Positions 18,426 to 26,442 are shown, numbered from the stretch's first letter. The stretch: 64,000 bases of DNA from Anaeromyxobacter paludicola (GCF_023169965.1 NZ_AP025592.1:3596001-3660000); one strand, 5' to 3'. Notes: generated from the sequence alone by a model not told the origin. A program made the numbers and translations.

Positions 18426-19412
18426 TCAGCCGCCGATGGCGGCGAGGTTCCTGGCGACGCCGCAGCGCCCTTCGCGCAGGGCGTGCGACTCCGGCTTCGC
18501 CCTCACCGCGCGCTCCACCGTCCGCCAGAGCTCGGCCTCCTGATCGTCCCGCTGGAGCAGGGGACGCAGCGGCACCTGCTCCTCGCCGAAGAGGCAGAGC
18601 CGCAGGTCGCCGGTGGAGGAGACGCGGAGCCGGTTGCAGGAGGCGCAGAAGCCGGTCGAGTAGGGCGCGATGAGCCCCGCCTTCCCCTGGTGGTCCGGGT
18701 GCCGGTACATCGCGGCGGGGCCGTCGCTGGGGCTCTTCTCCTGCGGCACCCAGCCGCGCGCCGCCAGCCGCTGCCGGACCTCGTCGGCCGGGAGGTGGGC
18801 GCGCCGGAAGAAGTCGGCGTTGTCGCCGGTCTGCATGAGCTCGATGAAGCGGACCGTCACCGGCATGCGGCGGGTGAAGTCGAGGAGCCGGTCGAGCTCC
18901 GTGTCCTCGAGCCCGCGCAGGAGCACGGTGTTCACCTTGATCGACGGGATGCCCGCGGCCACCGCCGCCTCGATCCCGGCGACTACTTCGGGGAGCCGGT
19001 CGCGGCCGGTGACCTCGGCGAAGCGGGCGCGATCGAGGCTGTCCAGGCTGACGTTGAGCGCGTGGAGCCCGGCGTCGCGCAGCCCGGCGGCGAGGGAGGC
19101 GAGCCGGTGGCCGTTGGTGGTGAGCCCCACCCGGCGCACCCCCGGCGTGCGGGCGATCCGCTCCACCACCTCGCAGATGTCGGCGCGGGTGCAGGGCTCG
19201 CCTCCGGTCACGCGGACCTTCCAGAAGCCGAGGCCGGCGAAGCCGCGGACCAGGCGCGCGATCTCCTCGGCCGAGAGGGGCTGGCCGCGCGCCTTGGGGC
19301 AGCCGCCCGGGAGGCAGTAGACGCAGCGGAAGTTGCAGCGGTCGGTCACCGAGAGCCGGAGGTACTGGAGGGACCGGCCGAAGCCATCGCGTAGTGTTCC
19401 CCGGGCGCTCAT
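18426..19412 (-). CDS. moaA: GTP 3',8-cyclase MoaA
   Basis: Radical-SAM enzyme for the first step of molybdopterin synthesis. The 328-residue protein has the SAM cluster motif RCNFRCVYC (C26, C30, C33), VRVTGGEPCTRADI, the C-terminal second cluster region GFCASCNRLRVSSTGDLRLC, and the terminal Gly-Gly that the family needs for activity (AAIGG). I start at MSARGTLRDGFG (19412), which fits the family N-terminus, although its ribosome site is poor; a GTG 21 nt upstream is an alternative. It is divergent from the porin-cytochrome operon and provides cofactor for the AOR and the SUOX-fold protein. Confidence 0.95.
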   Translation of the reverse strand: MSARGTLRDGFGRSLQYLRLSVTDRCNFRCVYCLPGGCPKARGQPLSAEEIARLVRGFAGLGFWKVRVTGGEPCTRADICEVVERIARTPGVRRVGLTTNGHRLASLAAGLRDAGLHALNVSLDSLDRARFAEVTGRDRLPEVVAGIEAAVAAGIPSIKVNTVLLRGLEDTELDRLLDFTRRMPVTVRFIELMQTGDNADFFRRAHLPADEVRQRLAARGWVPQEKSPSDGPAAMYRHPDHQGKAGLIAPYSTGFCASCNRLRVSSTGDLRLCLFGEEQVPLRPLLQRDDQEAELWRTVERAVRAKPESHALREGRCGVARNLAAIGG

Positions 19413-19576
19413 GGATTGCAGCGATCGTAGCACCTCCCATGGCCATTGCGACGCGTCCGGCGCCTCACGGTGAAATGACCAGAGGGCATGGGCTTTCCAC
19501 GGTGTCCCGGCCGGCGCCGGGCGGAGGGCCGCGCTCAACCCACAGGAAACACCGGCGCTTGGAGCGGCGCAGGCCG

Positions 19577-19592
19577 TGGCACGCTCGTTGCT
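19577..19592 (+). promoter_or_regulatory. Consensus sigma-54 promoter of the porin-cytochrome operon
   Basis: TGGCACG, CTCG, TTGCT is an exact match to the sigma-54 consensus TGGCACR-N4-TTGCW. Transcription should start near 19603, 35 nt before the porin ATG. It lies in the 225-bp divergent gap with moaA. Confidence 0.85.
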
Positions 19593-19637
19593 CGCTTGGG
19601 CGGTGCCGGAAACCTTTTCTCACGGTGAGGCGAACGA

Positions 19638-20867
19638 ATGAGGATCACGACAAAAGCGGTCGCCCTGCTCTCCGTGCTATGCGCACCGTGGACGGCGCGC
19701 GCCGTGGAGGTCGATGCGACCAGCTCGACGCAATACCTCCACTATCAGGACTTCCAGAGCGGCTCGAAGGATCAGGACGACGTCGCCGAGTACTTCCGGC
19801 TGAGCCTGACCAAGATCGATCCGGCGGGGAAGATCAGCGTCCGCGGATACGGGCGGCTGGTCGGGCAGCTCACGACCAGCAACGAGTCTCGCCCCGAGCT
19901 GGTGTCGAACGTCGTCGGCCGCCTCTACTACCTGTACCTCGACTACCACGACGTCATCCAGGACCGGCTCGACCTGCGGCTCGGCCGGAGCTTCGTGAGC
20001 GTGGCCGCCGATCCGGCGACGATCGACGGCGGCTACCTGAACCTCAAGAACCTGGGGCCGGCCGGCGTGACGCTGTTCGGCGGCCGCCGGGTGGTCTTCG
20101 ACAACAAGAGCGAGCTCGACGGCAGCGACTCGGTCTGGGGCGGCAGCGTCTACCTCGACACCGTCAAGTACACCCACGTCGAGGCGAGCTACTCGCGCCG
20201 CTACGCCGACAGCGAGCTGGCCCAGGAGTACGCGGCCCTCGACGTGTCGAGCACGCCGTTCTCGATGCTGGGGCTGGTGGGACGCGCCCGGTACGACTTC
20301 GCCTCCATGCGCTGGGCCGAGCTCCTCGTGGGCGCCGACCTCACCCCCATCGCCGACCTCACGCTGCACGGCGAGTACTACAACAGCAAGCCGACCTTCG
20401 ATCAGTTCTCCTTCTACCGGTTCTTCAACGTCGACCGTTACCAGCAGTACAGCGTGGCGGCCGAGTACCGCTTCAACCCCCGGTACTCGCTGAACGCCCG
20501 GTACGCCTACGAGGACTTCAACGGGAACTCCTCGGCCAACCTGGTGGACGCCGGCGTCCACCTCGCCCCGATCGAGAACCTGACCGTCAACGCCAGCTAC
20601 GAGTGGCGCGACGGCTACGCCGGCCGGATCAGCGGGCTTCGCTTCAGCGGCGGCTACCGGCTCCAGAAGGCGCTGCTCCAGGCGGGCGCGGACTTCGACG
20701 ACTTCCGCCGCGAGGACTCGCGCGACGGCACCGCCAAGAAGTACTGGGCCGCGGTATCCTACGACGTGTGCAAGGCGGTCAGCGCCTCGCTCCGCGCCGA
20801 GAACAACCTGAACTTCTACTTCAGCCACGCCTTCCGCGGATTCCTCGCGGTCAACGTGCATCTCTAA
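19638..20867 (+). CDS. Outer-membrane beta-barrel protein, putative porin of a porin-cytochrome conduit
   Basis: A 409-residue exported protein: signal peptide (MRITTKAVALLSVLCAPWTA, cleavage near ARA), then many alternating amphipathic strands rich in Tyr, Arg and Asp (for example YRFNPRYSLNARYAYEDF), ending in the outer-membrane signature AVNVHL. It is smaller than MtrB/PioB-type barrels. The next gene, 17 bp away, encodes a heptahaem cytochrome, so the pair could form an outer-membrane electron conduit. The barrel has a single cysteine (SYDVCKAV) and no CxxCH. The ribosome site is tgagg. Expression is expected from the sigma-54 promoter upstream. Confidence 0.85.
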   Translation: MRITTKAVALLSVLCAPWTARAVEVDATSSTQYLHYQDFQSGSKDQDDVAEYFRLSLTKIDPAGKISVRGYGRLVGQLTTSNESRPELVSNVVGRLYYLYLDYHDVIQDRLDLRLGRSFVSVAADPATIDGGYLNLKNLGPAGVTLFGGRRVVFDNKSELDGSDSVWGGSVYLDTVKYTHVEASYSRRYADSELAQEYAALDVSSTPFSMLGLVGRARYDFASMRWAELLVGADLTPIADLTLHGEYYNSKPTFDQFSFYRFFNVDRYQQYSVAAEYRFNPRYSLNARYAYEDFNGNSSANLVDAGVHLAPIENLTVNASYEWRDGYAGRISGLRFSGGYRLQKALLQAGADFDDFRREDSRDGTAKKYWAAVSYDVCKAVSASLRAENNLNFYFSHAFRGFLAVNVHL

Positions 20868-20884
20868 GAGCGGAAGGGGACTCA

Positions 20885-21514
20885 ATGTCACGCAGCAACG
20901 CATCGAGACTGCTTCGTCTGCTCACCGCGGCCCTGGTCCTCGCCGGCGCGCCGCTGGCCCGGGCGACCGACCACAAGGACTACAAGGCCTCCAAGCCGTC
21001 GGAGTGCCGGGACTGCCACGGCGCGTCGGGGGTCACCGACACCCACAACGCCCCCGACTTCAAGCGCCAGCACCGGCTCGTGGCCCGCAAGGCGAACAAC
21101 AACTGCGCCGACTGCCACCAGCAGTCCTACTGCCTCGATTGCCACAACGGTGGCAACGTGGACGCCGACCTCTCCAAGACCTTCTCGCGGCGCGGGGAGT
21201 ACATGCCCAAGTCGCACGCGGCCGACTTCATCTCGACCCACGCGATCAAGGCCACCGACGACCCGCAGTCGTGCAACCGCTGCCACGAGCCGAAGTTCTG
21301 CTCCGACTGTCACGCCCGGCAGATCCAGCAGAACCGGCCCGGCATGAGCATCCGCCCGCACAAGCCGGTCTTCAGCGGCGGGCAGCCGGACCCGAGCTGG
21401 GTCTCGTTCCACAAGACGGACGCGCGCAGGAACCTGCGCTCCTGCCAGGGCTGCCACCCGTCGAAGAGCGACTGCTCGAACTTCCAGTGTCACCCGGGGC
21501 TCGGCGGAAGGTAG
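20885..21514 (+). CDS. Heptahaem c-type cytochrome
   Basis: A 209-residue secreted cytochrome. A signal peptide (to about residue 27, LARA) precedes six CxxCH sites at C41, C74, C83, C130, C139 and C187, plus one CX4CH site (C197-SNFQ-C202-H203) of the type known in cytochrome c3, giving seven haems. Many other histidines can serve as axial ligands. It is the second gene of the porin operon and would carry electrons between the periplasmic AOR/ferredoxin pool and the outer membrane; that pathway is inferred. Ribosome site aagggg. Confidence 0.93.
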   Translation: MSRSNASRLLRLLTAALVLAGAPLARATDHKDYKASKPSECRDCHGASGVTDTHNAPDFKRQHRLVARKANNNCADCHQQSYCLDCHNGGNVDADLSKTFSRRGEYMPKSHAADFISTHAIKATDDPQSCNRCHEPKFCSDCHARQIQQNRPGMSIRPHKPVFSGGQPDPSWVSFHKTDARRNLRSCQGCHPSKSDCSNFQCHPGLGGR

Positions 21515-21530
21515 GGGCGGGGACGTGGGA

Positions 21531-21572
21531 TCAGCCAGGTCCAGGCTGGACCGCCGGCTTGGACCTGGCTGA
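21531..21572. terminator. Long perfect hairpin between the cytochrome and lipoprotein genes
   Basis: 13-bp perfect arms (21531-21543 tcagccaggtcca; 21560-21572 its complement) with a 16-base loop that itself carries short complementary stretches. No T-run, so it could be a terminator, an mRNA-stability element or an operator. It ends 9 bp before the next ATG and covers that gene's ribosome-site region. Confidence 0.5.
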
Positions 21573-21581
21573 GCCGCTCCC

Positions 21582-22283
21582 ATGGCGCCGCGCGACGCCC
21601 TCTTGAGCCTGGCCGCCCTGGCCGTCGCCGCGTGCGGCGGCCAGGCGGGCCAGGCCGGTCCTGGCCACGCCGACGGTGGGACGACTCCCGCGGTCGCCTC
21701 CTGCACCGGGTCCATTCCAGCCAACGCCGTGATGTGCCCCGGCGCCGACGCCGGGCTCGTGCGCGATGCGCCCCGCGTCGTCACCGGCACTTCCTGCGAC
21801 TGCGGCGGCGCCTGCGTCCCGACCCCGTGCACCTACGTCTGCGAGGCCGGCTACACCGTCAGCGACGGTGCCTGCGTGGCCGTGCCGCCGCCGCCCGTCG
21901 TCGTCCAGAGCTTCGACAACGGCGACGGCACCGTCACCCTCCTCGACGACCTGGGCCGGACCACCTGGCTCGCCGACGGGGGCTGCTCCGGAGCGATGCC
22001 CTGGGACGAGGCGCAGGCTTGGGTGGCCGGGCTGGCGTCCGGCGCCTGCGGGCTGGCCGACGGCTCCGCGCCCGGCGACTGGCTGCTGCCCGGTCCGCTC
22101 CAGCTCCTGCGCCTCGGGTCGGTGCTGGCGGCGCAAGGCCCCTTCGTCCACGTCGGGGCCGAGGGCTACTGGTCGTCGTTCCAGCCCTGCATCGGGTACG
22201 CGGGCGCGGTGAACGTGGTGGAGGGGCGCTACCTCGACGTGCCGCCGACGGCGCTCTTCCAGGTCTGGCCGGTCCGGCGGTAG
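21582..22283 (+). CDS. Lipoprotein with Lcl/DUF1566-type C-terminal domain
   Basis: A 233-residue lipoprotein: signal with lipobox AVAACGG, a Cys-rich middle (SCDCGGACVPTPCTYVCEAG), then a DUF1566/Lcl-C-like domain (FDNGDGTVTLLDDLGRTTWL, W..A..WVAGL, CGLADGSAPGDWLLP, GYWSSF). These domains occur on surface proteins of deltaproteobacteria and others; no enzymatic role is known to me. No clear Shine-Dalgarno is present; the hairpin at 21531 precedes the start. It may be its own unit or a tail of the porin-cytochrome operon. Confidence 0.8.
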   Translation: MAPRDALLSLAALAVAACGGQAGQAGPGHADGGTTPAVASCTGSIPANAVMCPGADAGLVRDAPRVVTGTSCDCGGACVPTPCTYVCEAGYTVSDGACVAVPPPPVVVQSFDNGDGTVTLLDDLGRTTWLADGGCSGAMPWDEAQAWVAGLASGACGLADGSAPGDWLLPGPLQLLRLGSVLAAQGPFVHVGAEGYWSSFQPCIGYAGAVNVVEGRYLDVPPTALFQVWPVRR

Positions 22284-22467
22284 CCGGGGCCCCTCCGGTC
22301 ACCGGGCTTGGTCCTGCCGCCTGGAGGAGCAGCTGCTCTTCGGGGGCTGGCTGCGCGGAGTGCCGCGGGACGGCGGCGCGTCTCGACCGGGAGCGCGCGC
22401 CGAGCCCCCCGTGTGAGCCGTTGCCGGCCACGCACCGGCGCGCCACGACTCTGCGAGGGGGTGAACC

Positions 22468-22860
22468 ATGGGCTTCCTCGACAACCTCACCGGCTCACTG
22501 TCCGGCGGGTCCGCGAGCTCCGGCCTGGCGCGGTCCGTGATGGACATGATCGCGAGCGGGCAGGGCGGCGGACTCAACGGCCTCGTCCAGGCGTTCCAGC
22601 AGAACGGGCTCGGCCACCTGATGGACTCCTGGATAGGAACGGGTCAGAACCTCCCGGTCTCGCCGGGGCAGGTCCAGCAGGCGCTCGGGCCGAAGGTGCA
22701 GGAGCTCGCGAGCCAGCACGGGATGAGCACGGACGCGGTGAGCCACGCGCTGTCGCAGTTCCTCCCCGGGCTCATCGACCACCTCACGCCGAACGGGCAG
22801 GTGCCGCAGGGCGGCGTCGGCGCCGGGCTGTCGGCGCTGCGCTCGAAGCTGGGCATCTGA
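22468..22860 (+). CDS. YidB/DUF937 family protein
   Basis: A 130-residue protein starting MGFLDNLTGSLSGGSA, with a Gly/Gln-rich middle and NGLGHLMDSWIGTGQNLPVS then VQQALG, ELASQHGMSTDAVSHALSQF and LPGLIDHLTPNGQVPQ, the conserved blocks of the YidB (DUF937) family. Its molecular function is unknown. The ATG has a gaggggg site. It stands alone between the lipoprotein and the small secreted protein genes. Confidence 0.88.
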   Translation: MGFLDNLTGSLSGGSASSGLARSVMDMIASGQGGGLNGLVQAFQQNGLGHLMDSWIGTGQNLPVSPGQVQQALGPKVQELASQHGMSTDAVSHALSQFLPGLIDHLTPNGQVPQGGVGAGLSALRSKLGI

Positions 22861-23004
22861 GATCGTCACCGCCGCGGTGCGCCCGCTCCCGGCGACGCAG
22901 CCGGGCTCGGCTCGAGCGCGTCGCGGGGGCAGGCCAGGCGTGCGCCTCCTGTCGCTCAGGGACAGGAGGCGCGACGACCTTCGCCCCCGGCGCGCCGGGC
23001 GGGA

Positions 23005-23220
23005 TCACTTGTGCGCGCAGGAGCACGCGCCGTGCTCGTGCGGCTTCGGCGCGCTCGGCGCGGCCTGGGCGGGGGCCGCCTCCGGCCTGGCGGTCTGCCC
23101 CGTTGACTGGTTGCCGGACTTCTGGAGACGCCAGGCGTTCCGCTCCTCCCAGCTCGGCCCGGCGAACGCGGGGGTCACCATCATCGCGAGAGCCGCGGCG
23201 GCCACGATCTTCTTCAGCAT
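23005..23220 (-). CDS. Small secreted HEH/CxC protein A
   Basis: A 71-residue exported protein: signal peptide MLKKIVAAAALAMMVTPAFA, a Trp/Arg then Pro/Ala-rich middle, and the tail KPHEHGACSCAHK. The closely placed His and Cys residues suggest metal binding. I start at the second of two nearby Met codons (23220), which is 7 nt from ggagg; the first (23226) is too close. A sigma-54 promoter on this strand is at 23287. The divergent protein B at 23605 has a similar build and tail, so they form a pair. Family not recognised. Confidence 0.7.
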   Translation of the reverse strand: MLKKIVAAAALAMMVTPAFAGPSWEERNAWRLQKSGNQSTGQTARPEAAPAQAAPSAPKPHEHGACSCAHK

Positions 23221-23271
23221 GATCATTCCTCCGTCGGAGAGTTGGGCTTCGATTCCGACGCGAGGAGGCGC

Positions 23272-23287
23272 TGCATCCTGGGTGCCA
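23272..23287 (-). promoter_or_regulatory. Sigma-54 promoter for small secreted protein A
   Basis: Read on the minus strand: TGGCACC, CAGG, ATGCA, with correct GG-GC spacing (first T of TTGC is A). The predicted start is near 23262, about 40 nt before the ATG at 23220. Confidence 0.6.
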
Positions 23288-23535
23288 GCCGCTCGAGGCC
23301 TCGAAATGCTCAGGATGGCGCGGCGGGGCCCGCTGGCGGAGGCACCGCGGCGGTTCCGGTGTAACCCGCGATCTCACGGTCGCGGGGTCCATCGAACCGC
23401 GCCCGACCGGTGGCGCTCGTCGCCAGCGGGGGGTAACTCGCCGGGAGACATCGGCACCCGGCGCGTCACGCTTCCGCGCCCGCCGGACGAAGCCCGAACG
23501 CCGGCGAACCGCTGCGTTCAGCAGTGAGCGTCGGC

Positions 23536-23551
23536 TGGCACTCGCGCTGCA
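23536..23551 (+). promoter_or_regulatory. Sigma-54 promoter for small secreted protein B
   Basis: TGGCACT, CGCG, CTGCA with correct spacing of the GG and GC pairs (two deviations from consensus outside these). The predicted start is near 23562, about 43 nt before the ATG at 23605. Confidence 0.6.
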
Positions 23552-23604
23552 AAGTGATCCGGGGACGGCATCGAGCCGTTCCACCATCCACGGAGGTCGT
23601 TCCC

Positions 23605-23862
23605 ATGTCCCGGATCCTCAACACCACCCTCGCCGCCCTGCTCGTCGCCTCGGCCACGCCCGCGCTCGCGGCGGACCTGCCGCCCTTCGCCGGCAACTTC
23701 GACGATGCGCAGTACGGCTACGCCAACGACCCGGCCACGCCCGCCGCGGCGCCCCGCGGCGCCACCCTCGCCGCCTCGAGCAAGGACCGCGAGGCGAGCG
23801 CGACCCCGAAGCACGAGCACCGCGCCGGCTCGATGAAGAGCGACTGCACGTGCCACGGCTGA
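23605..23862 (+). CDS. Small secreted HEH/CxC protein B
   Basis: An 85-residue exported protein: signal peptide MSRILNTTLAALLVASATPA (cleavage after ALA), a short acidic/aromatic stretch (FAGNFDDAQYGY), a Pro/Ala linker, and the tail PKHEHRAGSMKSDCTCHG. The HEH...CxCxH ending mirrors protein A on the other strand (23005), but the middles differ. The ribosome site is ggaggt. Possible roles are metal buffering or haem/metal delivery in the periplasm; neither is shown by the sequence. Confidence 0.7.
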   Translation: MSRILNTTLAALLVASATPALAADLPPFAGNFDDAQYGYANDPATPAAAPRGATLAASSKDREASATPKHEHRAGSMKSDCTCHG

Positions 23863-23981
23863 GGCGGAGCTTGCTCCGGCCGCCGCGCGCGGCCGGAGCG
23901 GGGGCGGTCATCCGGCCTCGCAGCGCCCGGGCGCAGCGCAGGTGGCCAGCGCTGCGCTCGAAGCCTGAGCAGTGGAGACCG

Positions 23982-24320
23982 TCAGCGCCCCGGTGCGCCC
24001 GCGCCCGGCGGGTCGTAGTGGCGGCGCGGCGACTCCTCCGGGAAGGCGGCGATGGCGTCGAGCGAGTCCTCGTCGAGGTAGCACCAAGCCCAGTCCTCGC
24101 CCGGCTCGAACGACTTGATGACCGGGTGGCTCGTCGCGTGGTGATGGCGCGTGGCGTGGCGGTTCGGCGAATCGTCGCAGCACCCCACGTGCCCGCACGT
24201 CATGCACAGGCGCAGGTGCACCCACGGGTCGCCGGTCTCGAGGCACTCCTGGCAGCCGTGCCCGCTGGGCCGCACGGGCGCTGCCCGCTTCCGCTCGAAC
24301 TGCTTCAGGTGGTCGCACAT
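23982..24320 (-). CDS. UBP-type zinc-finger protein
   Basis: A 112-residue protein made almost wholly of a ZnF-UBP domain: MCDHLKQF, GCQECLETGDPWVHLRLCMT, CGHVGCCDDSPNRHATRH, HHATSHPVIKSFEPGEDWAW then CYLDED. The Cys/His pattern binds zinc in the family. In eukaryotes the fold recognises the ubiquitin C-terminus; bacterial stand-alone versions are of unknown function. The ATG has a ggaggg site. It is transcribed alone, away from the membrane-protein gene at 24492. Confidence 0.88.
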   Translation of the reverse strand: MCDHLKQFERKRAAPVRPSGHGCQECLETGDPWVHLRLCMTCGHVGCCDDSPNRHATRHHHATSHPVIKSFEPGEDWAWCYLDEDSLDAIAAFPEESPRRHYDPPGAGAPGR

Positions 24321-24491
24321 GGGCCCTCCGCGGCCGCGATCGGGTCCTCGGGGTCTACCGGCGCCCGGTCGTTCGCGCCGCGGATCCCGCAGACCTGACC
24401 GGCAGGTCGCCGGGCGAGTCGAAGCGCGGACCGGAGCCCACCGTTCACGCGCGCTCGCCCCGGCCCTTCCAGCATCCGGCAGGATGGCCAG

Positions 24492-24875
24492 ATGCGCCGT
24501 TCGATTCGCGCAGCGCTGCTGGGGGCGATCGCATCTCTGCTCGCCGCGAGCGCCATACCCGTCGGTGTCGCGTTCTTCCTGCGGCCCGACGGGTCGCTCG
24601 TCGGGATTCCCCGGGCCGTGCTCGCGGGCTCTCCCTTCGAGAGCTTCCGGATTCCCGGGCTCGTCCTCGCGACCGTCGTCGGCGGAAGCACCCTGTTCGC
24701 CGCGGTCCTCCTTGCGCGGCGAGCTCGCTCGGCCCGGATGGCCACGGTCGTCGCGGGTACCATCGTCGTCGGGTGGATCGCGGTGCAGGTTCTGCTCATC
24801 GGCTACGTGAGTCCGCTCCAGCCGCTGGTGAGCGTCCTCGGGGTCGTGCTGCTCGGGGGGGCGCTGGCGATGTGA
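24492..24875 (+). CDS. Small four-helix membrane protein of unknown function
   Basis: A 127-residue protein with four hydrophobic segments (about residues 8-30, 55-74, 84-104 and 109-126) and a basic loop (LARRARSAR), so inside-positive topology is likely. No family motif is visible. It begins 171 bp from the divergent UBP-finger gene. Codon use looks native. Confidence 0.65.
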   Translation: MRRSIRAALLGAIASLLAASAIPVGVAFFLRPDGSLVGIPRAVLAGSPFESFRIPGLVLATVVGGSTLFAAVLLARRARSARMATVVAGTIVVGWIAVQVLLIGYVSPLQPLVSVLGVVLLGGALAM

Positions 24876-25026
24876 GGTTCTTCCCGGGCCACGCCGGGCA
24901 CAACGAACGCCGCCCAGAAGCCTTCCCCGGCGGACCCTGTCGCATCCCGGGCGGGCACCGCAGTGTGACTGTCCGCAGATGCGAAGGCGGTCGGGCGGTG
25001 TACGCTTTCGAGCCGGGAGGGAACTC

Positions 25027-25293
25027 ATGCTGCTCGTCGCGATCATCTCCGCGGCCGCGCTCGCAGCGGAGCCGGTGTCATCTTCCTCGGAACCGCAGAT
25101 CCTCCCGGACCGGACTCTCGCGAGGCGGCCCACGGATACGCGTGCCTCCGCGTCGAACGCGGGGCGGGACCGTCCGTTCCAGGCCGACTCGCCCCCCAGC
25201 GCCACTTCAATCGTAAGGGCGGGGGGTAGATGGGGCTTCCTGCAGCAGAAGGTTGCCCAAAGGTTGCCCGAAATGATGACCGAAAGTGACTGA
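25027..25293 (+). CDS. Doubtful small secreted protein at the island edge
   Basis: An 88-residue frame with a good gggaggga ribosome site and a start that looks like a short signal peptide (MLLVAIISAAALAAEP), followed by low-complexity Ser/Arg-rich sequence without a recognisable domain. Its 3' part runs through the tandem aaggttgccc repeat (25247-25273) that recurs near the tRNA-Gly at 51.6 kb. A likely explanation is a genuine gene start whose original body was replaced at an insertion junction. Confidence 0.3.
   Translation: MLLVAIISAAALAAEPVSSSSEPQILPDRTLARRPTDTRASASNAGRDRPFQADSPPSATSIVRAGGRWGFLQQKVAQRLPEMMTESD
25247..25273. repeat. Tandem aaggttgccc repeat, copy 1
   Basis: Two adjacent copies of aaggttgccc. 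A near-identical tandem pair lies at 51603-51630 beside tRNA-Gly; they differ by single-base insertions. The two may mark the edges of an inserted block or be remnants of an integration target. Confidence 0.5.
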
Positions 25294-25334
25294 CGGGAAG
25301 GAAAGGAGAGGGGAGCCGTCGCCATCCCTCCGAT

Positions 25335-26240
25335 TCATGGCGTTCTCGTCGCAAGCTCCTTCGCCACGTCGATGAAGAGGCGCAAGGGGCCCGAACGCTG
25401 CGCCCGGCTCGGGAAGTAGAGGAAGAACCCGGGGACGGTCGGCGCGTACTCCTCGAGCACGCGCACGAGCCGCCCGGTGCGCAGCTCCTCCTTCACGGCT
25501 GGTCCGAACGCGTACGCGAGTCCCAGCCCCTGCTCGACCAACGCCTGCGTCAACCGGCGGTCGTTCGTCACCACGCTGCCTCGGACTGGCACCCGCCAGT
25601 TCCTGCGACCACGCTCCAGCTCCCACGCGAACAGCGCCCCGCTCGACGGGATGCGGAACGTGAAGCAATCGTGCCGCAGCAGGTCCTCGGGACGCCGCGG
25701 CGTGCCGTGGCGCTCGAGGTACGAGGGCGCCCCCACCACGACGAAGCGGAACGCTTCAGTGAGACGCACCTGCACCATGTCCCGCTCGATGGCCTCGTGC
25801 AGGCGCACGCCCGCGTCGTACCCCTCCGCGATGACGTCCACGAGGCGATTCTCGACGACGACCTCCGCCTCGACGCGCGGGTGGCGTGCGCGGAAAGCAC
25901 CGAGCACGGGCGTGACGACGTAGGGCACCGCGATCTCCGGCACGGTCAGCTTCAGCCGACCGACCGCCTCCCCCGGCTGCGCCGAGACCTCTTGCATCGA
26001 GGCGAGCGCCTGGCCGAGGCCTGGTCCTGCCCCGTCCAGCAGCCGGCGCCCCGCGTCGGTGAGCGCCACCCTGCGCGTGGTGCGGGTGAAGAGCACGACG
26101 CGCAGCTGCTCCTCGAGCTGGCGAACCGACTGGCTCACGGCTGCCGGTGAGACGCCGAGCTCGCGCGCCGCCGCGCTGAAGCTCCTGGTGCGGGCCGCCA
26201 CGAGGAAGGTCTGGAGCTGGGGCAGAAGTGTCGTCTTCAT
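25335..26240 (-). CDS. LysR-family transcriptional regulator 1
   Basis: A 301-residue LysR regulator: N-terminal winged HTH (FLVAARTRSFSAAARELGVS then PAAVSQSVRQLEEQL, residues 11-47) and a periplasmic-binding-like effector domain. It is divergent from the aldo/keto reductase operon at 26443, the usual arrangement for self- and target-regulation; a dyad at 26314-26330 in the gap is a candidate operator. It is closely similar to LysR 2 at 39445 throughout (for example EGYDAGVRL.EAIERDMVQV and the PG.FLYFPSRAQRS end), so the two arose by duplication. Confidence 0.95.
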   Translation of the reverse strand: MKTTLLPQLQTFLVAARTRSFSAAARELGVSPAAVSQSVRQLEEQLRVVLFTRTTRRVALTDAGRRLLDGAGPGLGQALASMQEVSAQPGEAVGRLKLTVPEIAVPYVVTPVLGAFRARHPRVEAEVVVENRLVDVIAEGYDAGVRLHEAIERDMVQVRLTEAFRFVVVGAPSYLERHGTPRRPEDLLRHDCFTFRIPSSGALFAWELERGRRNWRVPVRGSVVTNDRRLTQALVEQGLGLAYAFGPAVKEELRTGRLVRVLEEYAPTVPGFFLYFPSRAQRSGPLRLFIDVAKELATRTP

Positions 26241-26313
26241 GGAGAGGCTCGGAGGTGGGGGAGGGAGCCCGCTCCCTCGCCCGTGGAGCGTAGCGCGTTA
26301 GCGGGGGCGGATC

Positions 26314-26330
26314 TTCAAGCACAGCTTAAA
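26314..26330. promoter_or_regulatory. Candidate LysR 1 operator
   Basis: Dyad TTCAAGC-ACA-GCTTAAA (one mismatch) in the 202-bp gap between LysR 1 and the aldo/keto reductase gene. It is AT-richer than its surroundings. Confidence 0.4.
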
Positions 26331-26442
26331 AGCCCATTCCCGTCCCGCGTCTACTGCCCGGCTCACGTGGGCGCTAGTTTCCAGCCGGTCAGCGCGGAGT
26401 CTCGGCCGAAGCGAGAGACCGTGCACCCGAAAGGAAACCGAC

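Larger units (their letters stand above)
23221..23604. promoter_or_regulatory. 384-bp divergent control region of the HEH/CxC pair
   Basis: No gene is seen here. It holds two outward-facing sigma-54 promoters (23272-23287 minus, 23536-23551 plus). Between them is an inverted repeat cccgcga/tcgcggg (23365-23371 and 23380-23386), a reasonable candidate for a shared activator-binding enhancer at NtrC-type distance from both promoters. Confidence 0.5.

Noticed and set aside
22284-22467. TGGCTGC...GTGC before the YidB-like gene as another sigma-54 promoter
   Set aside because: The GG-to-GC distance is off by one base, and the -24 half is poor.
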